Positions 24,891 through 33,102 of a stretch of DNA of 64,000 bases are shown in pieces. The translations under genes were made by a program, and so were the position numbers. The DNA lies in contig JANOTP010000083.1 of the NCBI GenBank assembly GCA_031416415.1, positions 1-64,000 of the forward strand. Reading direction: 5' to 3'. This stretch comes from JANYCO01 sp031416415 (GTDB lineage Bacteria; Bacteroidota; Bacteroidia; Cytophagales; Cytophagaceae). The number at the start of each line of letters is the position of its first letter. Positions within the stretch are counted from its first letter, which is position 1. The notes beneath the pieces were generated by a model, which was not told the DNA's origin, searched no databases, and saw nothing but the letters and a program-made list of their open reading frames with translations.

Positions 24891-25934
24891 TTATTTTTTT
24901 ATCAGTCTTACCTTTTGGACGTACACGTCTGTCTTTTGTCCTGGCGCAGTAAATAACAATTCGTACTCCTTGGCTGCATCAAGAGTGGAAGTAACGAGTT
25001 CTACATTGGTCAAGTCCATAGCAAATTTTGCTTTTATTATTTCCACACCCTCTAGTTTGAAATTTTCTTTTTTAGCATTTATTCTATTTACAGGACCAGT
25101 AAATATTATTTTAATAGTATTATCGTTTATAATGTTGGCAGAAGAAATAGATGCCTTTCCAACACTACTCCCTTCAATTTTTAATTCGTTTAATTTTTCT
25201 TCGTCTACTTCGTATTCACTGCTTGTTAATGCCAAAATTAAATAGCCGTCTTTTACTTTAGCATTCGAAGCATCGAAATCGCAATTGTTTCCATCAAATG
25301 TATGAGAAGCAAAAGACCAACGAGAATTATCAATTTTATCAAAATTATCCTCCCAACTTAAGGTGAATTTTTCTTCCGACTTTGGTTTATATTCATAATA
25401 CTTTACATAATCGTACATAGCATACAAGGGGACCTTTGTGGCATCCCAAGGGCCAGTCCATTCCCAAAATTCTGATGGCCAAATATTCATCATGATTTTT
25501 TGTTTTTTATTCATTTGAGCAATATGTACCCCTGTTTGTTTATATACTTCCTTCCCGTCTATACTCCAAGAAATATATTCAGGAGTCCAATCGAAAGAAT
25601 ACGTATGAAAATCTTTGTGAGGGTTAAAATCAAGAACTTGTCTTTTCTCATTCATTTGATGTTTCCCAACTATTGCATTAAACTGTACTTCATTTTGATA
25701 CCTCCCCAATATTTCAATATCTATTTCATTCCAATTGGTAGCAAAGGAGGGATCATCATAAAAAGTAAAAAATGAAATTAACATACCACTAGCATCGGCC
25801 GATTTCATTTTTACTTCAAATCTTCCATATAAGAAAGACTCGTTGGTTCTTATCTCGGCCCCTTTATATTTTTTAGCCTCTACGAACGTTGCTATAGAAA
25901 CAATTATAAATAGAATTAATATCAGTTTTTTCAT
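24891..25934 (-). CDS. Secreted GH16 beta-glucanase, circularly permuted type
   Basis: I use the ATG at 25934, which begins a signal peptide (MKKLILILFIIVSIATFVEA), leaving 347 residues. The GH16 catalytic motif ExDxE is E70-I-D72-I-E74 (WNEIDIEILG). The order of the fold is permuted: the mature protein starts at the YKGAEIRTNESFLYGRFEVK strand, normally internal. The strands normally at the N-terminus (FTLSWEDNFDKIDNSRW, then GYLILALTSS) come at 190-240, after the catalytic half. The Fibrobacter succinogenes 1,3-1,4-beta-glucanase has this order. Residues about 253-347 form an extra Ig-like domain. Likely activity is cleavage of mixed-linkage or 1,3-beta-glucan outside the cytoplasm. Confidence 0.88.
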   Translation of the reverse strand: MKKLILILFIIVSIATFVEAKKYKGAEIRTNESFLYGRFEVKMKSADASGMLISFFTFYDDPSFATNWNEIDIEILGRYQNEVQFNAIVGKHQMNEKRQVLDFNPHKDFHTYSFDWTPEYISWSIDGKEVYKQTGVHIAQMNKKQKIMMNIWPSEFWEWTGPWDATKVPLYAMYDYVKYYEYKPKSEEKFTLSWEDNFDKIDNSRWSFASHTFDGNNCDFDASNAKVKDGYLILALTSSEYEVDEEKLNELKIEGSSVGKASISSANIINDNTIKIIFTGPVNRINAKKENFKLEGVEIIKAKFAMDLTNVELVTSTLDAAKEYELLFTAPGQKTDVYVQKVRLIKK

Positions 25935-26112
25935 GCGTATATATTCTCTATTATTATACAATTTATTTTATTTATACAGTTGAACTGCCACTTTAACTAT
26001 TTTTTTAAATTACTAATTTATAAATCAAAATAAGATCAATTATATGGTAAAGAAAGTTTAATGAAAAATATTATAAAAAAGTCTCTAAAAAGAATTATTA
26101 ATTTAAAATAAT

Positions 26113-26334
26113 TTAAGAAGGGCGTCTGAGCATTTTTATAGTTCTCTCTTTTATGATAGAACGGAATTCTTTAAGATCTTCTTCAGTAGTCATACGATCT
26201 CTCATAGTGAAATAAAGGTCCTCACTTATATCGTCGGGCACTTCTTTAAGTCTATATTTATAGCCCATAAGCTCAGCAAAGGTATTTTCTATGCTATAAT
26301 TAGAACTATCTTCCATTTCAATATTATCTTCCAC
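26113..26334 (-). CDS. Hypothetical small protein, 73 aa
   Basis: A GTG-started frame encodes 73 charged residues (an acidic start, then NTFAELMGYKYRLKEVPDDI, and a basic helical end RSIIKERTIKMLRRPS). No signal peptide, membrane segment or motif is visible, and the family is not recognised. It follows the 81-residue gene by 20 bases on the same strand, so the pair is probably an operon. It could be a small regulatory or adaptor protein. Confidence 0.5.
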   Translation of the reverse strand: MEDNIEMEDSSNYSIENTFAELMGYKYRLKEVPDDISEDLYFTMRDRMTTEEDLKEFRSIIKERTIKMLRRPS

Positions 26335-26354
26335 TTCGCTTTCTTAATACGTTA

Positions 26355-26600
26355 TTATTTTAATTTAGATTCCAATTCGACCCTTATTTTTTCTATTTCA
26401 TACTCAACTTCTATTATTCCTTGGGTTTTGAAATTTTTAAAATAGTCATCAATTCCATTATAAAGTTCTTCACGAAGTAGACACAACGCATTCAGAGTTG
26501 CGGAATGGTCCAAATCTTCTGTCGGTATTTTCTGCAATAAAGTCAAAAAAAAATTAAAATACTCCATTTTAATTTTTTCTATTCGGTCATTAGTTTTCAT
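26355..26600 (-). CDS. Hypothetical small helical protein, 81 aa
   Basis: The 81-residue ATG-started product is mainly helical (KIKMEYFNFFLTLLQKIP, then TLNALCLLREELYNGIDDYF, then a heptad-like end EVEYEIEKIRVELESKLK). It is soluble and of unrecognised family. It is first of a two-gene minus-strand unit with the 73-residue gene. Its upstream region is shared with the divergent XRE regulator and contains a 14-bp inverted repeat, so that regulator may control it. Confidence 0.5.
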   Translation of the reverse strand: MKTNDRIEKIKMEYFNFFLTLLQKIPTEDLDHSATLNALCLLREELYNGIDDYFKNFKTQGIIEVEYEIEKIRVELESKLK

Positions 26601-26653
26601 AAATTAAAAAATAAGAGTACGCAATAGGTTCAGATTAAATTATATAAATTGTT

Positions 26654-26698
26654 TACTATGAATAAAATTTCTTTAATGAAAAACTTTTATTCATAGTA
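26654..26698. promoter_or_regulatory. Inverted repeat, candidate XRE operator
   Basis: TACTATGAATAAAA (26654-26667) is the exact reverse complement of TTTTATTCATAGTA (26685-26698), separated by 17 bases. The 9-mer CTATGAATA inside it occurs a third time at 26855-26863 against the core promoter of the XRE gene. The site lies in the divergent region between the small-gene pair and the regulator, 54 bases from the 81-aa start. Confidence 0.5.
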
Positions 26699-26854
26699 TA
26701 AAACCAAAAAGCAGTAATATTAATAACTTTTTAACTAATTTTGTTTTGTTTTTAAACTAAATAAGGGCAATTAATCTTCTGGTATACAAAAATAGATTAT
26801 ATTTCACATAAACGCAACTATTATTCACTATAAAATGATAACTATAAGTTACAG

Positions 26855-26869
26855 CTATGAATACTTTTG
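26855..26869 (+). promoter_or_regulatory. Candidate operator overlapping XRE -7 box
   Basis: CTATGAATA (26855-26863) runs into TACTTTTG (26862-26869), a perfect TAnnTTTG element. The ATG used for the regulator is only three bases further, so the transcript would be essentially leaderless. The in-frame TTG at 26867 lies inside the box and cannot be the start. Binding of the regulator here would block its own promoter. Confidence 0.45.
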
Positions 26870-26872
26870 TAT

Positions 26873-27223
26873 ATGGCTGTTTTCATTGGCAAATTAATAA
26901 AAGAGATAACCGAACGCAGAGGAATCTCGAAAAGCGAACTTGGGAGAAGGCTGAATATGAGCCCTACAAATGTTCACAAAATCTTTAAAAGAGAAACGAT
27001 AGACACTGGTCTGTTACACAAAATTTCGGAAGTATTGGAATATGATTTTTTCATTTATTATGCTTCAGGAAAAAATTATGAACATGACAAGGATACTTTA
27101 AATGTAGTATTAGAAAGTGAAATAATTTACAAAAAAGAACTTGATACCTGTAAGGAAAAAATACAGATGCTCGAGAAAATCAATGCATTACTCGAAGAAA
27201 AAATTCAGCATTTGCAAAAATAA
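26873..27223 (+). CDS. XRE-type HTH regulator with coiled-coil tail
   Basis: The 116-residue protein begins MAVFIGKLIKEITERRG and has a helix-turn-helix of the XRE/Cro type at about 15-55 (ISKSELGRRLNMSPTNVHKIF). The C-terminal part (residues 85-116) is charged and heptad-like, probably a dimerisation coiled coil. It should bind DNA as a dimer. The gene is divergent from two small hypothetical genes and convergent with the DEAD-box helicase. Repeated CTATGAATA sites in its upstream region, one over its own -7 box, suggest autoregulation. Target genes beyond the neighbours are unknown. Confidence 0.8.
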   Translation: MAVFIGKLIKEITERRGISKSELGRRLNMSPTNVHKIFKRETIDTGLLHKISEVLEYDFFIYYASGKNYEHDKDTLNVVLESEIIYKKELDTCKEKIQMLEKINALLEEKIQHLQK

Positions 27224-27247
27224 CGAGCCATAACTATAAGAGCTCTA

Positions 27248-28492
27248 TTATTTCTTTTTCTTCTTTCTATTATTTTTGTTAATCCTATCCTCTTCTTCAG
27301 CCTCCTTTAACAATGCTTTCCAGTTGTCATTGGTATCTTCTGTAAAGTTTAAGGTATCAGAATAATCCCCTTTTTTAATCTCCATTACCACGATTTCCTG
27401 TTCCAAAAAACCCTCTATCTCTTCCAGAATATCCTTTTCTTCTATACTACAAAACGAAACCGCAAATCCTTTAGATTGCCCTCTACCTGTTCTTCCTATT
27501 CGGTGAACATAATTTTCGGCTATATCAGGAAGATCATAATTTACCACAAATTGTACACCCTGAATATCTATTCCTCTTGCACTCACATCGGTTGCAATTA
27601 CTACTTTAACTGTGCCCAATTTAAATTCATTCATTACATCCAAACGATCTTGTTGCTCTTTGCCACCATGCATCGTAAGTGTTTTAATATTCACACGCTC
27701 CATTGCAGCATGAACTCTTTCTGCTCGTACTTGCGTGCGAACAAAAACAAGAATTTTACTATCTGGATTCTCATTGATCATTCGTTCAAGAAAAAATCTT
27801 TTATCGTCCATACTAATAAAAGCAACCGAATGGGTTATATTTTTGGATACCGGATCTTTTGGGGAAATTTGAATTCGAATAGGATTACGAACTAAGGAAT
27901 AAGCAAGGTCTTTTATTTTTTCATTAATCGTAGCCGAAAAAAACAAAGTCTGATGTTTGGCAGGAAGGAATTTTTTAACATCGTCTATGTCCTTTAAAAA
28001 ACCAAGATCCAACATTCTATCTGCCTCATCCAACACAAGAATTTCTACCTTTGTAATTTTAATATGTTTTTGATAAATCAAATCAAACATTCTTCCAGGT
28101 GTAGCGACAAGAATATCTGCGCCGTCTTTAAGTTCAGAAATTTGAGGATCTTGTTCCAAGCCCCCTGTTATACATATTGTTTTAAGCCTAGTATATTTTC
28201 CGATGCTAGTAAAGACCTCCGAAATCTGAAGTGCCAGTTCTCTTGTAGGCACCATCACAAGGCATTTTATGTCGGCTATGTAATGATCTGGCCTCAGGTT
28301 TAAAAGTTTATCCAAAACAGGAATTGCAAAAGCAGCAGTTTTACCCGTACCCGTTTGTGCAATGGCAAGCACATCTTCTCCAGCCATTATCGGAGGGATT
28401 GATTTGTATTGAATGTCGGTAGGTCTCAAAAAGCCTAACTCTGCAAGGCTTTTTTTGATCTCAGGTGCTATATGGTATTTTTCAAATTTCAT
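27248..28492 (-). CDS. DEAD-box ATP-dependent RNA helicase
   Basis: From the ATG at 28492 the protein has 414 residues with the full motif set: Q motif (GFLRPTDIQYKSIP), Walker A AQTGTGKT, PTRELA, TPGR, DEAD in VLDEADRML, SAT in FFSATI, and HRIGRTGRG. This length and the short basic tail (NKNNRKKKKK) resemble RhlE-type helicases, which unwind short RNA duplexes in ribosome assembly or mRNA decay. A few residues upstream (MHH) could also start translation. It is monocistronic and convergent with the XRE gene. Confidence 0.93.
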   Translation of the reverse strand: MKFEKYHIAPEIKKSLAELGFLRPTDIQYKSIPPIMAGEDVLAIAQTGTGKTAAFAIPVLDKLLNLRPDHYIADIKCLVMVPTRELALQISEVFTSIGKYTRLKTICITGGLEQDPQISELKDGADILVATPGRMFDLIYQKHIKITKVEILVLDEADRMLDLGFLKDIDDVKKFLPAKHQTLFFSATINEKIKDLAYSLVRNPIRIQISPKDPVSKNITHSVAFISMDDKRFFLERMINENPDSKILVFVRTQVRAERVHAAMERVNIKTLTMHGGKEQQDRLDVMNEFKLGTVKVVIATDVSARGIDIQGVQFVVNYDLPDIAENYVHRIGRTGRGQSKGFAVSFCSIEEKDILEEIEGFLEQEIVVMEIKKGDYSDTLNFTEDTNDNWKALLKEAEEEDRINKNNRKKKKK

Positions 28493-28567
28493 GTGGTGCA
28501 AATTTACTAATAAAAAATTAAAGCTTGTCTTTTATAGAGATAAACTAATGAAGCATATTAATAAAAA

Positions 28568-29362
28568 TTAATCCCTACTTGTAATAAAGGTTCTAGTGTA
28601 ATCAACATACAAAAACAACTGTCCGATTAATAACCCTAAAGCTGCTCCAAAAGAAACATCTAATGCAGAGTGAGCTCCAATAGCTACTCGGGAAACCGCT
28701 ACTAATAGTGCCCAAGCCAAAGGAAGAATATATAATTTTCTAATCCACAAAAGTCTTGAATGATAAAGACTAAACGACAAAATTGTTGCTAATAGAAATG
28801 CATTGAACGAATGCCCAGAAGGAAAAGAGTAGCCAGCTTCATCAACCCAATGATCCAAAATTCTACTATCCATAGATTTAAAGGCCTTACTATTTGATTG
28901 GATTAGTTTAGACAATACTATTCTTCTAGCCTCTTCACTAACTCTGTAAATAGAATCCATTTCAATAACTGGAACAGAATGTTGCACAATAAACAAATGG
29001 CTCGGTCTTGGAATTCCTATCCACTCTTTAGTAACATGTTCATTAAAAAAGGCTATACTTGAAATAAGACAGCCTAGAACAATAAATGATTTCAAAAAAA
29101 CTTTCGCCTTTTTTCTTTTGGATTCTATTCGAATAGTATAAAAAAAACAAGTAGCAATTAGTATAAAAACTGTTCCAATCTTACCTGCAGATCCTGTAGC
29201 CCAAAAGGAAATGGTACACCACCAACTATTTTTACCACAAGCTGTAAACGCAAATGGAAATAACCAGACTATGGCTAATAGTAAACTATAAAAAATTATC
29301 GATATGAGCCTGATCTGTTTTATAAGACGAAAGTTAAAATAATTACTAGTACAATCATCCAT
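28568..29362 (-). CDS. PAP2-family phosphatase
   Basis: This 264-residue membrane protein has about five helices and PAP2 motifs: K-x6-RP in KEWIGIPRPS, PSGH in SFPSGHSFNAF, and SR-x5-H-x3-D in SRVAIGAHSALD. A longer extracytoplasmic insert (about 125-165) separates motifs 1 and 2, and the N-terminal loop has a pair of cysteines (CGKNSWWC). The enzyme likely dephosphorylates a membrane lipid such as undecaprenyl pyrophosphate or a lipid A-type substrate. It is divergent from the 7TMR-DISM kinase gene. It is not closely similar to the PAP2 protein encoded at 17725. Confidence 0.88.
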   Translation of the reverse strand: MDDCTSNYFNFRLIKQIRLISIIFYSLLLAIVWLFPFAFTACGKNSWWCTISFWATGSAGKIGTVFILIATCFFYTIRIESKRKKAKVFLKSFIVLGCLISSIAFFNEHVTKEWIGIPRPSHLFIVQHSVPVIEMDSIYRVSEEARRIVLSKLIQSNSKAFKSMDSRILDHWVDEAGYSFPSGHSFNAFLLATILSFSLYHSRLLWIRKLYILPLAWALLVAVSRVAIGAHSALDVSFGAALGLLIGQLFLYVDYTRTFITSRD

Positions 29363-29463
29363 TTTTTATATTTTATTGTCTAAAAAAGAATGTATTGGAG
29401 CAAATTAAGAACAATTGAGTTAATTTTACCGTATATTATAGATTAGAATTACAGAGGGCATTT

Positions 29464-31380
29464 ATGAATTTTAAGTTAAAGACAACAATTCTTCTCGCAG
29501 TTATTTTTTGTTGCTTCACAACAGAGAAGATTTTTGCAAAAAAAACATTACTTCTAAAGGATCCGAGAGTTACTTATTCTGTTGACAGCAATTATCTGGA
29601 AAAAATAAACTGGCACAAAAAAGATGGGAAAGATTCTCTGATTGCAATACCGTTAGAAAAAAGATTTATTAGCAATCCTAATGTGTCAGAAGAATATTGG
29701 TTTAGGATTAATGTAAAAAACACTAATCCTAAAATATCCGAATGGATTCTGGTCTCCTACTTTTACTCTGTTGATGAAATTGATATTCTTGTAGAAGACA
29801 GTACAGGTAAAATTGTTGCTCAATATTTTAGAGATACAATGAGTGTATATTCTAGGCTCATTCAACATAAACAGCCGAGCTTCACGGTAACTATTAATCC
29901 TTATGAAACTAAAACAATATATATACGATTAAAAAACGAATCTACGTATGAATATACTTTTGGATTGTTTCACCATTTTCATTTTTTTGAAAACTACTTT
30001 AAAGAATACTTACTCGTTGGTCTTTTTTATGGGTTTATGTTATTTATAATACTTTACAGCTTATTTAATTTTCTATTTTTTCGTGACAATGTTGTTTTAA
30101 TATACCTATTTTTTATTCTGTCTCAAACCATCCATATGTTATTTAGAGATGGCAATGGATTGTATCTAATGCCTATTTATCCGGAATATGCTGACCTAAT
30201 AAAAAATCTATCTAGGGCATCTATCTCCGTTTTTATTTTAATTTATACATTGTCTTTTTTAAAAATAAAAAAAACAGAATTAGTCTTTAAACTTGTAAGC
30301 TTATATATTCTAGCTAGAATTATTTTTGCAATCTATATGATGGAAAATACCTCCCTCATAACCTTTCATTTTGAACTCTTCGCAATCCTAATTAGCGCTG
30401 CCTTATCCATTCGTTCATTTATAAAAAAAGATGTTGAAGCAAAATATATGGCAATAGGCTTTTCAATTTTGAGTGGTTGTTATTTTATTTTTTATCTTTC
30501 TGTTGTTGGATTTTCTTCTATAGGTACACTAGGTTTTTTCATTATGTATTTTGGCATAGCTGCAGAAAGTATCTTTACCACTCTAGCGTTAACCGAAAGA
30601 TTTAAACGAATAAGAGTAGATAATTATAAAAAAGATTTGATGAATAAAGACTTGGAGCAAACAATTTCCACTCGAACAGAACTCATCACAATACAAAATA
30701 AAATATTGGAAGAACAATCCAGCGAGTTAAACTCCTTTTTATACAGTGCTTCACATGATCTAAAAGGTCCTTTAAAAACCATTGAAGGGCTTATAAATTT
30801 AGGCATGAAAGATCCTGATGTAAATCATGCACAGATATACTCTTTAATTAAAGAAAAATTATATACCCTTGAAGAAAATGTTTCCGATCTCAACAGTGTA
30901 ACTATTATCAAAAATAAAGGTAGAGAGTTAGGCTCCATTGATTTTGAAAAAATTTATTTAAGCACTATAGAAAAATATTCATCTAAAATAAAAACCAATA
31001 CTCTAACAATAAGCTTTAAGTCTGAAATTACAAAACCTTTTCAAGGCGATTTCTTTCCTATCAAAACAATTTACCAGCACATTATTGAAAATGCTATAAA
31101 ATTTAAGGATTCTACTAAAGAGTCTTATTTAACTATTACGGTTACCGAAAAAATCAACCACTACCAACTATCTTTTGAAGATAATGGGGTTGGTATTAAA
31201 GAAAATATACTCCCCTCCATTTTTAATATGTTTTATAGAGGAAATGAAAAGTCTAGAAATGATACTGGCTTAGGACTATATATTGTGAAACTTGCCGTCA
31301 AAAAGCTAAACGGAACTATTGAAGTAAAAAGTAAATTTGGCGTAGGCAGTACTTTTATTATTACCCTTCCAAAAACATAA
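29464..31380 (+). CDS. 7TMR-DISM sensor histidine kinase
   Basis: The 638-residue protein has a signal peptide (to about residue 25), an extracytoplasmic 7TMR-DISMED2-type beta domain (about 26-165), and seven membrane helices (about 180-385). A short coiled coil leads to the kinase. The H-box is SASHDLKGPLKTIEGL with His near residue 430. The ATPase domain (about 520-638) has the N-box IIENAIKF, DNGVGI and GTGLGLYIV-like DTGLGLYIVKL motifs. It should sense an extracellular carbohydrate-like or other ligand and autophosphorylate; no response regulator is adjacent. A 20-bp inverted repeat follows the stop codon. Confidence 0.92.
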   Translation: MNFKLKTTILLAVIFCCFTTEKIFAKKTLLLKDPRVTYSVDSNYLEKINWHKKDGKDSLIAIPLEKRFISNPNVSEEYWFRINVKNTNPKISEWILVSYFYSVDEIDILVEDSTGKIVAQYFRDTMSVYSRLIQHKQPSFTVTINPYETKTIYIRLKNESTYEYTFGLFHHFHFFENYFKEYLLVGLFYGFMLFIILYSLFNFLFFRDNVVLIYLFFILSQTIHMLFRDGNGLYLMPIYPEYADLIKNLSRASISVFILIYTLSFLKIKKTELVFKLVSLYILARIIFAIYMMENTSLITFHFELFAILISAALSIRSFIKKDVEAKYMAIGFSILSGCYFIFYLSVVGFSSIGTLGFFIMYFGIAAESIFTTLALTERFKRIRVDNYKKDLMNKDLEQTISTRTELITIQNKILEEQSSELNSFLYSASHDLKGPLKTIEGLINLGMKDPDVNHAQIYSLIKEKLYTLEENVSDLNSVTIIKNKGRELGSIDFEKIYLSTIEKYSSKIKTNTLTISFKSEITKPFQGDFFPIKTIYQHIIENAIKFKDSTKESYLTITVTEKINHYQLSFEDNGVGIKENILPSIFNMFYRGNEKSRNDTGLGLYIVKLAVKKLNGTIEVKSKFGVGSTFIITLPKT

Positions 31381-31399
31381 GAATACTCTTTCTTATAAA

Positions 31400-31444
31400 A
31401 TAGTAAAGAAATTGTTAACTTTGTGTTAACAATTTCTTTACTAT
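31400..31444. promoter_or_regulatory. 20-bp inverted repeat before the bestrophin-like gene
   Basis: ATAGTAAAGAAATTGTTAAC (31400-31419) is the exact reverse complement of 31425-31444, with a 5-base spacer. TAACTTTG, a -7 consensus match, spans the left-arm end and spacer (31416-31423). The right arm ends four bases before the ATG at 31449. It may be an operator centred on the promoter, a terminator for the kinase gene upstream (without a T-run), or a hairpin covering the start. Confidence 0.6.
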
Positions 31445-31448
31445 AAAA

Positions 31449-32225
31449 ATGAAAAAACTAATTAAAAGTATTTCTCTTATAATAAATTATAAAACTTTTA
31501 TTATCACTGGACTTTCTGTTATATCTTCTTATCTCTGCTTTCATTTTGAACTTACTGCTCCTTTCCCCGATATGTTAGTGGGAATAGCGATTGTATTTCC
31601 TGTGGTGTTCTCTATAAGTTCCGCTTTTAATCGAAGAGAAAATGCATTAAAGCATTTATCCGATTTCCACGGGCATGCAATAGCTATATATTATGCAAGT
31701 CGTGATTGGACTACTGATAAAAACAATGATGCACCTCAACGCGTAAAGGAAATTTGCTTTGAGATGCTTGAATTAATGAAATATCTATTAAAGAAATCAC
31801 ACTCTGAAAACACCATTGAAACCGAAGCAAAAATGTATACTAAGTTTTCAGATATGTCAAAATTGATGAGCGAACTTCGCAAGTATGGTGTACAAAGCGG
31901 AGAAATATCTCGTCTAAATCAATACCTAAGTAAAATGGTAATCGCTTATGATAACATCAAAATGATTCACCAATACCGAACTCCAATCACATTGCGTGCA
32001 TATAGCAAAGTGTTTATTTATGTTTTCCCAATTATATACGGTCCTTACTTTGCCAATACCTTTCATTCCTATTCTGCCCATCTTGAATATGTGATGCCTG
32101 TGCTTTATAGCTTTATACTTGTAAGTTTGGATAACATCCAAGACCATTTAGAACATCCATTTGATGAAGAAGGAGAAGATGATATTATTATTGATGTGGA
32201 GCGAACAATAAAATTGCTAGCTTAA
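31449..32225 (+). CDS. Bestrophin-like multi-pass membrane protein
   Basis: The 258-residue product has two N-terminal helices (about 15-60), a helical cytoplasmic middle (ALKHLSDFHGHAIAIYYASRDW, then LELMKYLLKKSH), and two C-terminal helices (about 180-235). The ending NIQDHLEHPFDEEGEDDI recalls the NPFGxDxxD segment of bestrophin-type channels, and the topology agrees. If correct it would be an anion channel of the cytoplasmic membrane. The match is weak and the family is best called bestrophin-like. It stands between the kinase gene and the LiaF-like operon and has its own promoter region containing a large inverted repeat. Confidence 0.55.
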   Translation: MKKLIKSISLIINYKTFIITGLSVISSYLCFHFELTAPFPDMLVGIAIVFPVVFSISSAFNRRENALKHLSDFHGHAIAIYYASRDWTTDKNNDAPQRVKEICFEMLELMKYLLKKSHSENTIETEAKMYTKFSDMSKLMSELRKYGVQSGEISRLNQYLSKMVIAYDNIKMIHQYRTPITLRAYSKVFIYVFPIIYGPYFANTFHSYSAHLEYVMPVLYSFILVSLDNIQDHLEHPFDEEGEDDIIIDVERTIKLLA

Positions 32226-32317
32226 GCTTTAATTTTAATAAAAAACAAAAGAGTAGTATTTCTCACTATCCTTTTTTGTATTCGCCGGTAAATTTCACCT
32301 CTTTCACCGATTTTATA

Positions 32318-32348
32318 TTTCATAGTTAATTGACCGTTTATACATTTG
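32318..32348 (+). promoter_or_regulatory. Promoter of the LiaF-like/LytS/LytR operon
   Basis: TTTC at 32318-32321 and TACATTTG at 32341-32348 are spaced by 19 bases, one mismatch from TTTG-N19-TAnnTTTG. Initiation would be near 32352, so the upstream in-frame start at 32330 cannot be used and the ATG at 32375 is preferred. Confidence 0.65.
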
Positions 32349-32374
32349 AAAAAATAATCAAAATAATAACTATT

Positions 32375-33079
32375 ATGGATTCAATATTCAATAAAAAATC
32401 ATTTTGGGGTGGATTACTATTTATAACTGCAGGTGTTTTACTCTTATTACAAAATTTCAATCTCTTACCTTTTGCAATTCCAGCATACCTATTTAGTTGG
32501 AAAATGTTGCTTGTGGTGTTAGGTCTTTTTATGTTATTATCCAGACATTGGACAAGAGCTACTGTACTTCTTTGTATTGGCTTCTACTTTCTTCTTCCCG
32601 ATATTTTTGGCATATACAATGTAACACTTGTACAACTTTGGCCAGTAGTGTTTATTATAATCGGAATCATTATTGTAAAAAATATTGGTAAAAATGATAA
32701 AAAAAAAGTCGCTATCAATCTTGAAAAATCAATGGACGGGTATATAGACAATACCGTTATTCTAGGTGGTGACAGTAAAAAAATAAGTTCTTATAATTTT
32801 AAAGGTGGCCAAATAAGTGTAATCTGTGGAGGACTAGAATTAGATCTTACAAATTGTACACTTTCAAAAGAACAAAATGTGATAAACGTGAATGTACTCT
32901 TTGGGGGCCTTGTTCTTACAGTGCCAACAGAATGGAATATACGTTCGGAAGTTATTCCAATAATGGGTGGTGTAGAAGATGAAATCAATGCTCAAAAAGA
33001 CCGTTACATAGACCCCGCCGCCGAATTAATTATTCGTGGAAATGTACTAATGGGAGGTCTAGAAATTAAAAGGACCTAA
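32375..33079 (+). CDS. LiaI/LiaF-like envelope protein (DUF5668 type)
   Basis: The 234-residue protein starts at the ATG at 32375. Four hydrophobic segments fill the first half (FWGGLLFITAGVLLLLQNF, LFSWKMLLVVLGLFMLL, and two more up to residue 103), the arrangement of LiaI/DUF5668 membrane domains. The second half is a beta-rich cell-wall-active domain (VILGGDSKKISSYNFKGGQI, then INVNVLFGGLVLTVPTEW, ending GNVLMGGLEIKR) like the LiaF C-terminus. LiaF proteins restrain a cell-envelope stress kinase in Firmicutes. It is followed 23 bases later by a LytS-type kinase, so a comparable modulating role is likely. Confidence 0.85.
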   Translation: MDSIFNKKSFWGGLLFITAGVLLLLQNFNLLPFAIPAYLFSWKMLLVVLGLFMLLSRHWTRATVLLCIGFYFLLPDIFGIYNVTLVQLWPVVFIIIGIIIVKNIGKNDKKKVAINLEKSMDGYIDNTVILGGDSKKISSYNFKGGQISVICGGLELDLTNCTLSKEQNVINVNVLFGGLVLTVPTEWNIRSEVIPIMGGVEDEINAQKDRYIDPAAELIIRGNVLMGGLEIKRT

Positions 33080-33102
33080 AATAATTAAGGATAAACTTAA
33101 AC

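Noticed and set aside
32330..32374. Extended start of the LiaF-like gene
   Set aside because: The upstream start lies before the predicted transcription start, and its extra residues do not resemble the membrane domain.
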